In this document: positions 1 to 4,653 of the stretch, piece by piece
How positions within the stretch are numbered: position 1 is the stretch's first letter
How the letters are laid out: the number at the start of each line of letters is the position of its first letter
Source: Nitrospira sp.
GTDB taxonomy: Bacteria; Nitrospirota; Nitrospiria; Nitrospirales; Nitrospiraceae
Direction: 5' to 3'
Assembly: GCA_025360665.1 (NCBI GenBank)
Contig: JANYBU010000238.1
Span: 1-5,306, forward strand
DNA length: 5,306 bases
Position numbers and translations under genes: made by a program
The notes under the pieces: generated by a model
What the model saw: only the letters and a program-made list of their open reading frames with translations
Databases searched by the model: none
Told to the model about the DNA's origin: nothing

Positions 1-1
1 C

Positions 2-331
2 AAGAACGGGGTCGAAGCCTGCTTGCTGGCGACCCAACAAGCAGGCTCCTTACAGCTCCTCCTGACCGACGTCGTCATGCCCGGTATGGGCGGACGGGAA
101 CTGGCACAGCATCTCTCCGTCATCAAGCCGGATTTACGAACTCTGTTTATATCGGGGTATATGGATGACGTTGGTATCATGGCCGGACAAGAAGAGGGCA
201 CGAGCAGCTTTTTGCAAAAGCCCTTCACGCCTGAGGTGCTCGCCCGCGCAGTCCGCAATCTGCTCGATACCGGCACACCATCGGACAAGACCGGCGCTTC
301 CCCATCGACCGCCCAGCCAATCCCGCGCTGA
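2..331 (+). CDS. Receiver-domain protein, C-terminal part (5' truncated by window edge)
   Basis: The open frame enters from the left edge and gives 109 residues before TGA at 329-331. It is most of a CheY-like receiver domain. The phosphoacceptor Asp lies in TDVVMPGMGG (Asp codon at 68-70), the switch Ser in FISGY, and the conserved Lys in LQKPF, followed by the usual last helix (EVLARAVRNLLD) and a short polar tail rich in Pro, Ser and Thr. Phosphotransfer from a histidine kinase to the Asp is the family function. The TDVVMPGM...FISGY...FLQKPF wording, with the receiver at the very C-terminus, is typical of soluble or membrane hybrid histidine kinases, so the missing part probably carries PAS, HisKA and HATPase domains. 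A stand-alone response regulator is also possible. The TTG at 23 lies inside the domain and is not a credible start. All key residues are intact. Confidence 0.9.
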   Translation, partial: KNGVEACLLATQQAGSLQLLLTDVVMPGMGGRELAQHLSVIKPDLRTLFISGYMDDVGIMAGQEEGTSSFLQKPFTPEVLARAVRNLLDTGTPSDKTGASPSTAQPIPR

Positions 332-335
332 CCAT

Positions 336-365
336 GAGAGGCTCGCATCGCAGTCGTTGCCTCTC
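336..365 (+). terminator. Possible terminator hairpin after the receiver gene
   Basis: GAGAGGC (336-342) and GCCTCTC (359-365) are perfect 7-bp inverted arms around a 16-nt loop, starting 4 nt after the stop codon of the receiver gene. The position suits transcription termination. However, only TTCCT follows, without a real U-tract, and the loop is long, so the hairpin may instead only protect the 3' end or be chance. Confidence 0.3.
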
Positions 366-378
366 TTCCTCGAATGAT

Positions 379-408
379 TTGACGCTACGCAGATGCTCTC
401 TCTATACT
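379..408 (+). promoter_or_regulatory. Predicted sigma70-type promoter for the glycosidase gene
   Basis: The -35 box TTGACG (379-384) and the -10 box TATACT (403-408) each match the consensus at five of six bases and are 18 bp apart. A start site about 7 nt after the -10 box falls near 415, which leaves a leader of only about 9 nt before the ATG at 424. The box match was judged by eye. Confidence 0.55.
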
Positions 409-423
409 CGATCCTGAGACACT

Positions 424-1341
424 ATGGTACGGGACAACAGCTTCCACTGGTCTCTCCCTATCACCCCTGTCGCCCAGTTTCTCATGGGTATCATCTTCGT
501 CATGTTCAGCGGACCCGCGACGACGACAGCTCAGACTCTCACAGGGGATCAACTCGGAGACGGTTTATCCATTTCCGTCTGGAATCCTCACACGCAGTGC
601 CCAGACGTTGCGCCGTTGGTCGCCATCGAGATCGACCCTGATCGCTATCGCTTCACCGTGCACTACTACCAGCAAGACGGTCTCTCGGACCCGCCCGATA
701 TTCGCCAATGGCAAGAACGAACCGGCCACGACCTGGTCTTCAATGCCGGGCTCTTCCGTGAGAATTATGCGTATCTCGGGCTGCTCTATGGAAACGGCCA
801 CTCGCTGGGGAGCAAGCGGCACGCCACCTGGCTGGGACTGTTTGTAGCAGAACCGGCGGATGGCCGTTCACGACGCGCGCGGGTCTTGGACTTGAGCTTT
901 GACACCTTTGACGAGCAGCACGCTCCCTATCGAGAAGCTGCGCAATCGCTCATGCTTCTCGACCGGACCGGAAAAATCCGTGTGCGTCAAACCGGGAAAC
1001 GCGCACATCAGACCCTCGTCGCAGAGCAAGACAATGGACATCTCCTCGTCCTCAAGACCACGGAAGTGGTGTCGCTTCATGCCCTTGGGGAATGTCTGCG
1101 GGACGCCTTTCCCTCCCTACGCCAGGTCATGGCCATGGATGGAGGATCCTCTTCAGACGTCGCCGTCAGCCCTTCGCTCCGGGAAGCCACGTCTAAGATG
1201 GCCGGCTTCCACAGCTGGATACCCCTCTTGGAAAGCAGCACCATAGCCCACATCGGACTTCCGTCCGTGATCGGGATCAGTCCGCGCCGCGACCAGCCGG
1301 CGCCAAGACTCGGTAGAACAGATGAGATCGTGGAGAAATGA
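424..1341 (+). CDS. Exported phosphodiester glycosidase family (NAGPA/DUF2233) protein
   Basis: This 305-residue protein belongs to the family of the phosphodiester alpha-GlcNAcase that uncovers mannose-6-phosphate in animals; bacterial members are mostly uncharacterised and assumed to act on glycosyl phosphodiesters outside the cytoplasm. Visible signatures are FNAGLF (106-111), corresponding to the family's NAGxF motif, AQSLMLLD (173-180), a GKRAHQT segment (191-197) where the family usually has RTAIG, and AMDGGSSSD (237-245), the most diagnostic motif. A hydrophobic stretch (about 18-30) followed by ATTTAQT suggests a Sec signal peptide cleaved near residue 37. ATG 424 is preferred: it gives the signal a normal N-region with a GAG 5 nt upstream, whereas ATG 484 lacks any ribosome binding site and would give a signal without a positive charge. 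The substrate cannot be read from the sequence. It has its own promoter downstream of the receiver gene and converges with the rhodanese gene with 6 bp between stops. Confidence 0.85.
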   Translation: MVRDNSFHWSLPITPVAQFLMGIIFVMFSGPATTTAQTLTGDQLGDGLSISVWNPHTQCPDVAPLVAIEIDPDRYRFTVHYYQQDGLSDPPDIRQWQERTGHDLVFNAGLFRENYAYLGLLYGNGHSLGSKRHATWLGLFVAEPADGRSRRARVLDLSFDTFDEQHAPYREAAQSLMLLDRTGKIRVRQTGKRAHQTLVAEQDNGHLLVLKTTEVVSLHALGECLRDAFPSLRQVMAMDGGSSSDVAVSPSLREATSKMAGFHSWIPLLESSTIAHIGLPSVIGISPRRDQPAPRLGRTDEIVEK

Positions 1342-1347
1342 ACTGAA

Positions 1348-1773
1348 CTAGCGACGCCAAGATTCAACCGGAAAGCCCGCTGCAAGCCAGGCATTCATGC
1401 TGCCGGTGACGTTGTAGACATGACGGTAGCCCAAATCTGCCAACGTTTCTGCCGCAATGTTGCTGCGGTAGCCGGATTGGCAATAGACCACCAGATGGTC
1501 CTCCATTTGGGCCCCGATGTCCCGATGCCGAGCCTGAATTTCCTTGAAGTCGATGTTCAAATCAGTTCCGGGAATAAATCCTGTCGCATGTTCTTCCGCA
1601 GATCGGACATCGATCAAGATGAAACCCTTCTGTGGTACCGAGGGCGCCTTGGTCAACCCGGCACGTAACTGCTGAACGGTGAGCAAGTAGGAATGATGGG
1701 CTGACACGCCACTGATCGAGATCGCAGACAGCAGAAACAGACCGACAACGGTGATGACGATGCGCATGATCAT
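1348..1773 (-). CDS. Periplasmic single-domain rhodanese-like protein
   Basis: The 141-residue product begins with a clear Sec signal peptide (hydrophobic core about 4-22, probable cleavage after VSA at 25), so it should act in the periplasm. The mature part is one rhodanese domain: FILIDVRSAEEHATGFIPG (51-69) is the CH2A-type region and YCQSGYRS (97-104) is the active-site loop with catalytic Cys98, followed by NAWLAAGFPVE (127-137), the family's C-terminal signature. Such proteins carry sulfane sulfur as a persulfide on the Cys; the donor and acceptor are unknown. The frame stays open upstream to 1830, but the ATG at 1771-1773 is the start because a near-perfect ribosome binding site (TAAGGAGG, 1780-1787) sits 6 nt before it and the signal peptide begins there. 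It is divergent from the lipoprotein gene. Confidence 0.92.
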   Translation of the reverse strand: MIMRIVITVVGLFLLSAISISGVSAHHSYLLTVQQLRAGLTKAPSVPQKGFILIDVRSAEEHATGFIPGTDLNIDFKEIQARHRDIGAQMEDHLVVYCQSGYRSNIAAETLADLGYRHVYNVTGSMNAWLAAGFPVESWRR

Positions 1774-1779
1774 GGTTGG

Positions 1780-1787
1780 CCTCCTTA
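1780..1787 (-). promoter_or_regulatory. Strong ribosome binding site of the rhodanese gene
   Basis: Read on the minus strand this is TAAGGAGG, 6 nt before the ATG at 1771-1773. It decides the start in favour of the shorter 141-residue form over an upstream start at 1830. A second ATG two codons later (Met3) is also within reach but slightly far. Confidence 0.8.
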
Positions 1788-1810
1788 CAACAGACAGGGC
1801 GGTGAATCGT

Positions 1811-1839
1811 TCGACAGCGATCACTCTCACGATTATGAT
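1811..1839 (+). promoter_or_regulatory. Predicted sigma70-type promoter for the lipoprotein gene
   Basis: TCGACA (1811-1816) and TATGAT (1834-1839) are 17 bp apart and each match consensus at five of six bases. The start site would be near 1846, only about 3 nt before the ATG at 1849, so the transcript would be almost leaderless. The -10 box overlaps the opposing rhodanese -10 box by five bases. Confidence 0.45.
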
Positions 1840-1864
1840 AGGGACCCCATGAAGATCTGGTCAA
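1835..1864 (-). promoter_or_regulatory. Predicted sigma70-type promoter for the rhodanese gene
   Basis: On the minus strand, TTGACC (1859-1864) and TATCAT (1835-1840) each match consensus at five of six bases with an 18-bp spacer. The predicted start near 1828 gives a leader of about 55 nt that contains the strong ribosome binding site. The -35 box lies inside the first codons of the divergent lipoprotein gene. Confidence 0.45.
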
Positions 1865-2157
1865 GCCTTGCCGTTCTCTTCGTCATTATCCTGGTCGGCT
1901 GTGCCGAGGGGGCAAAACTGGTTCAGGAAAGAGAAGACGGAGGGGTTGTCGCCTATCCCTTCAAGGGGGAGCAGGGATCGATGCTATCATCGTTTCGGCA
2001 AGACGCCCTTGCCCTCATGAAGGAGAAATGCGGCGGCCCCTATACCATCGTGCGGGAAGGGGAAGCCAAAGGCCGGTCTCGCGTGGTTGGCGCGGTTGAA
2101 GGGGCGCAGGAGATTGTGCAGGAGCGCCGATGGGGGATTCAGTTTCAGTGTAAGTGA
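1849..2157 (+). CDS. Small lipoprotein of unknown function
   Basis: The 102-residue product starts with a lipoprotein signal: MK, hydrophobic core (about 6-16) and lipobox LVGC (15-18), so Cys18 should be lipidated and become the N-terminus. Ala at +2 would favour the outer membrane under the E. coli sorting rule. The mature part (about 84 residues) is a compact soluble domain with two further cysteines, Cys61 in the KEKCGGPYTIV segment and Cys101 in the WGIQFQCK C-terminus, which could form a disulfide. The segment SSFRQDALALMKEKCGG looks helical and the ending strand-like. I recognise no named family, although small lipoproteins with a CGG-PY-IV segment and a C-terminal aromatic-C end are familiar in environmental proteobacteria and Nitrospirota. 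The start is fixed by the signal peptide; AGGGA (1840-1844) lies 4 nt upstream. It converges with pyrE. Confidence 0.85.
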   Translation: MKIWSSLAVLFVIILVGCAEGAKLVQEREDGGVVAYPFKGEQGSMLSSFRQDALALMKEKCGGPYTIVREGEAKGRSRVVGAVEGAQEIVQERRWGIQFQCK

Positions 2158-2177
2158 GGTATACGCGTCTCGGAAGC

Positions 2178-2819
2178 CTAGGGGCGAGTTGGTTGCGCAC
2201 GAGTCAGGTCGTCGATGGTCAGCAGACTGACGAGCGTCAGCCCTTCAGCTTCAACCTTGCTCCGCCCATCCTGTTCCTTTCGATCTACGATCACCAAGGC
2301 ATGGGTTACAACCAGGCCGGCACCTCTAGCAGCCGCAACAGCCTTGAGAAGCGACCCTCCGCTTGTGAGCACATCATCCACGATCACGGCTCGATCCCCT
2401 GGTTGGAACGATCCTTCGATGAGTTTTCCGAGCCCATGATCCTTCGCCTGCTTCCGCACCACAAAGGTCCGCCACGTTCTCTGTGGCTGAGCCGCAAAGG
2501 CAAAATCTGAGATGCTGGTGGCAATGGAAATCGCCCCGATTTCCAGTCCTCCGAGGCAATCGAGTTCGACCGGCCGCAACGCGTCGTACGCCAAGTTGGC
2601 CACAAGACGGCGCGATCCAGGATGGGCCATCAGAGACCGGCAATCGACGTAGAAGGGGCTCCTCAAACCAGAAGCAAGTGTGAACCCTGTAGCGGGATCC
2701 CACTTGAATGAATGGGTTTCATGAAAGGCTTTTGCTAACTCAAATTTGAGGGGCGACATCCTGTGACTCGATGATTTTCCTGTACTGTGGTTCGCCATTG
2801 TACGCTCGGCGAGGACCAA
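2178..2819 (-). CDS. pyrE: Orotate phosphoribosyltransferase
   Basis: The enzyme joins orotate to PRPP to make orotidine 5'-monophosphate, the fifth step of de novo pyrimidine synthesis, in the cytoplasm and usually as a dimer. Family landmarks are all present: a substrate-binding segment with ASGLRSPFYVDCR (49-61), GGLEIGAISIA (90-100), the catalytic-loop region FVVRKQAKDHGLGKLIEG (119-136) with Arg122, Lys123, Lys126 and His128, and the PRPP motif VIVDDVLTSGGSL (145-157). Length (213) fits bacterial PyrE. The start chosen is TTG at 2817-2819 because AGGAGG lies 7 nt before it. ATG at 2796-2798 (Met8) has only a weak GAG, and ATG at 2757-2759 (Met21) is closest to where the conserved domain starts but has no well-spaced site, so residues 1-20 are uncertain. 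It lies 65 bp downstream of the chelatase gene and may be co-transcribed with it. Confidence 0.95.
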   Translation of the reverse strand: MVLAERTMANHSTGKSSSHRMSPLKFELAKAFHETHSFKWDPATGFTLASGLRSPFYVDCRSLMAHPGSRRLVANLAYDALRPVELDCLGGLEIGAISIATSISDFAFAAQPQRTWRTFVVRKQAKDHGLGKLIEGSFQPGDRAVIVDDVLTSGGSLLKAVAAARGAGLVVTHALVIVDRKEQDGRSKVEAEGLTLVSLLTIDDLTRAQPTRP

Positions 2820-2826
2820 AAAGAAT

Positions 2827-2832
2827 CCTCCT
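2827..2832 (-). promoter_or_regulatory. Ribosome binding site supporting a TTG start for pyrE
   Basis: Minus-strand AGGAGG, followed by A and 7 nt in total before TTG at 2817-2819. It is too far (28 nt) from the first ATG at 2798 to serve it, so it points to the rare TTG start. An AT-rich patch (2837-2849) lies just upstream, but no convincing -10/-35 pair was found there. Confidence 0.6.
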
Positions 2833-2884
2833 GCCTTAAATTAATTCCTCTTCTTCGCCCCGCAAATACATCCCGCGATCCTGT

Positions 2885-3394
2885 TCAAGCAAATCGCTTC
2901 ACCTGCTCGGCCAACGTATTCGCGACAAGCTGAAGATCGAACGGCCAGGCGTAACGGAGTTCGACCCCGGGATGCTGCGGCCGCAGATGAGCGAGGATTT
3001 CTGGAATCTCAATCTCCGAGTGGGAACCACCAGGCGTGAACATCGTCGTGGTCACGGTAATGTGGGTCGCGCCCTTCTTGATGAGGTCCTCCACCGATTC
3101 TTCCAAGGTCGGCGCACAAAACTCGTTGTAGGCCACGGCGAAGAGCACCTCCCCCAGGTTGGCTCGCAACTGAGCAGCCACCGCTTCCAGTCCTGATTGA
3201 TAGGGGTCCGACTCCGGTGTCCTCGGCCACTGGCGGATCTTGGTATCCAGCTCAAGTTCTTCCAGGGAGGGAGGCATCTTAGCGGCACGCCGCTGAGCCT
3301 CCAACCGTTTCAGTATCGTGATCAATTCCTGGGGGCAACCCTTGGGAATGCCCCCGTGTCCCACAAGAATCACTCCCCGTACAACAGTCGCCAT
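2885..3394 (-). CDS. CbiX/SirB-type sirohydrochlorin chelatase
   Basis: The 169-residue cytoplasmic protein belongs to the class II chelatases that insert Co2+ or Fe2+ (in some relatives Ni2+) into sirohydrochlorin for cobalamin, siroheme or coenzyme F430. The N-terminus GVILVGHGG (7-15) carries the first metal-binding His13. YNEFCAPTLEESVEDLIKKG (89-108) is the family's middle signature, and the TTTMFTPGGSHSEIEIPEIL stretch (115-134) holds the second ligand, His125. Short CbiX proteins are near 120-130 residues; this one has an extra charged, Pro-rich segment at about 25-65. The metal cannot be told from sequence: siroheme for assimilatory nitrite/sulfite reductase and cobalamin are both reasonable. 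The ATG start has GGAG 7 nt upstream. pyrE follows 65 bp downstream on the same strand; no other tetrapyrrole gene is in the window. Confidence 0.88.
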   Translation of the reverse strand: MATVVRGVILVGHGGIPKGCPQELITILKRLEAQRRAAKMPPSLEELELDTKIRQWPRTPESDPYQSGLEAVAAQLRANLGEVLFAVAYNEFCAPTLEESVEDLIKKGATHITVTTTMFTPGGSHSEIEIPEILAHLRPQHPGVELRYAWPFDLQLVANTLAEQVKRFA

Positions 3395-3547
3395 CAGCGC
3401 ACTCCTTTCTTCCTATACAAGCACTACTAGAATTCTGAAAAATAATTTAGGACGCAGGCAGTTCAAAAAGGCCAGACTTCTCACCCGCCCACCCGCTGCG
3501 CCAAGACGCACGCCATTCCCGTACCAAGGCCGCAGCGAGCGAACAAC

Positions 3548-3568
3548 TGAACTTTGAACGATGATCGC
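3548..3568 (+). repeat. Three tandem TGA(A/T)CNN heptads, plus orientation
   Basis: Consecutive 7-nt units TGAACTT, TGAACGA and TGATCGC. A degenerate GAAC unit precedes them out of register by one base. They lie inside the inverted-repeat element. Confidence 0.55.
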
Positions 3569-3594
3569 GGAATGCTGAAGTGACCATCGTTTCC

Positions 3595-3622
3595 TTATTC
3601 ATAGTTCATCGCTCACCGTTCA
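3595..3622 (-). repeat. Four tandem TGANYNN-type heptads, minus orientation
   Basis: On the minus strand the units are TGAACGG, TGAGCGA, TGAACTA and TGAATAA, exactly contiguous over 28 nt, with a degraded fifth (GAAACGC, 3623-3629) before them. They oppose the plus-strand heptads at 3548-3568, so the two tracts could pair imperfectly. Confidence 0.6.
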
Positions 3623-3657
3623 GCGTTTCCCGGCTGGCGTACTTTTTCAACAGCCTG

Positions 3658-4611
3658 CTACACATGATTGCGCAACATGAGTTCCTTCGGATGCGGATTG
3701 AGATAGACCTGCTCGCGAATGTAGCTCACGTCAAAGATCCGGGCGTAGTGCTTGATCAGTGTCAGAGGAACAACCAAGGGCGTGAGCCCGTGATGATAAT
3801 CGCCGATCACGCCCAACAGCTCGGCTTTCTCGTGAGCGCTGAGCCGCTCCTTGAAATACCCCAGAATGTGCTGGAGCACGTTCACATGCTTGCGCACCGT
3901 CGCCTTCACAGCCAACGCCTTCATGAACAGTTCCCCGTACCGGTGGGCGAGTTCCTTGGGACGGTGCTGATGAGCCTGACCGACCAGCCGCCCGAGCACC
4001 TCGTATTGCTGCGGGCTATGGGCCAACAGTAAATATTTGTGGATCGTGTGGAACTGCACCAGGGCCTGCCTCGTGACTCCACTTTGCACGAGATCCTGCC
4101 AGCGGCGGTAACAGAAAACCCGCTCGATAAAATTCTCCCTGAGCGTAGGCTCACAGAGCCGTCCTTCTTCTTCGACCGGAATCAGAGGGAATTGCTCGAT
4201 AAAGGTCCGCGCAAACAGTCCGACTCCCTTCCGGCTGGGCACCCCATGCTCATTGTAGAGACGAACTCGCGCGATTCCGCAGCTCGGCGAGCTCTTTTTA
4301 AACACGTACCCGGATAAATCCAACTTCTTCAGTCCCTCGATCCGATTCGTGGTCATCCTCTCCAGTGCGCGCGTGTGATCTATCCTACTCTCGATCGTCA
4401 CGAGTCGGGGATTTTGAGGATTGCCGACCAGCCGCATCGCCTCGCGAGGAGTGCCCAGTCCTGCCTCAACCTCCGGACAGACGGGGATCCATTCCACATA
4501 GCGGCCCAACACTCCCGTCAGAAAATTGTCCAGATTGTGTCTCCCGTCGTAGCGGACTTCATCACCCAGGAGACAACGGCTGATGCCAAGACGGAGTGCC
4601 ACGGTCGTCAT
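3658..4611 (-). CDS. DUF523-DUF1722 fusion protein (TudS-like N-terminus, YbgA-type C-terminus)
   Basis: This 317-residue protein has two domains. The N-terminal DUF523 part (about 7-155) shows SRCLLGDEVRYDGRH (11-25), VCPEVEAGLGTPREAMRLVG (44-63) and FKKSSPSCG (104-112). Cys13, Cys45 and Cys111 match the three cysteines that hold a [4Fe-4S] cluster in TudS thiouracil desulfidase, a DUF523 protein. The C-terminal DUF1722 part (about 185-305) begins near LVQFHTIHKYLLLAHSPQQY and is helical, with the family's late segment YFKERLSAHEK...YHHGLTPLVVPLTLIKHY. DUF1722 has no established function; E. coli YbgA lies beside the photolyase gene. Desulfuration of thiolated bases or nucleosides is a reasonable guess for the N-terminus only. 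ATG at 4609-4611 has AGGGA 5 nt upstream. It follows the SDR gene by 42 bp on the same strand, probably as one operon. The TAG stop abuts the inverted-repeat element. Confidence 0.9.
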   Translation of the reverse strand: MTTVALRLGISRCLLGDEVRYDGRHNLDNFLTGVLGRYVEWIPVCPEVEAGLGTPREAMRLVGNPQNPRLVTIESRIDHTRALERMTTNRIEGLKKLDLSGYVFKKSSPSCGIARVRLYNEHGVPSRKGVGLFARTFIEQFPLIPVEEEGRLCEPTLRENFIERVFCYRRWQDLVQSGVTRQALVQFHTIHKYLLLAHSPQQYEVLGRLVGQAHQHRPKELAHRYGELFMKALAVKATVRKHVNVLQHILGYFKERLSAHEKAELLGVIGDYHHGLTPLVVPLTLIKHYARIFDVSYIREQVYLNPHPKELMLRNHV

Positions 4612-4653
4612 CGCATTCCCTGTTGGTTACCGAGGAGCCTCTCCAACATTCTT

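Larger units (their letters stand above)
3454..3658. repeat. 205-bp inverted-repeat element (MITE/REP-like), non-coding
   Basis: The left end GCAGGCAGTTCAAAAAG (3454-3470) matches the complement of the right end, GCAGGCTGTTGAAAAAG (3642-3658), at 15 of 17 positions. Both arms continue into GCCAG (3471-3475; complement at 3634-3638) after a 3-nt insertion in the right arm. The inside has no credible ORF, holds short 7-nt-period repeats in opposite orientation (3548-3568 and 3595-3622), and contains GGCCGCAGCGAGCG (3528-3541). I recall similar CAGG...TTGAAAAAG-bounded intergenic elements from Nitrospira genomes, but that is memory, not a search. No clear target-site duplication is seen. The right arm overlaps the stop codon of the DUF523-DUF1722 gene by one base, so the element lies directly in its 3' end and could act as a transcript-end structure. 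It occupies most of the 263-bp gap between genes. Confidence 0.7.

Noticed and set aside
1774..1830. N-terminal extension of the rhodanese to 1830
   Set aside because: The strong ribosome binding site and signal peptide both place the start at 1773, and the extension would lie over the predicted promoter's transcript start.
3405..3450. Promoter for the chelatase gene (minus strand, TTTTCA / TATAGG, 18 bp apart)
   Set aside because: Only four of six matches in each box, and the implied start would remove the good GGAG ribosome binding site from the mRNA.
3197..3557. Plus-strand open frames across the chelatase gene start and the following gap
   Set aside because: They are antisense to a well-supported gene or run through the inverted-repeat element, lack ribosome binding sites, and resemble no protein family.
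3454..3658. Inverted-repeat element as a CRISPR or attachment site
   Set aside because: There are no regularly spaced repeats with unique spacers, no integrase nearby, and the long-range inverted ends fit a MITE/REP-type element better.
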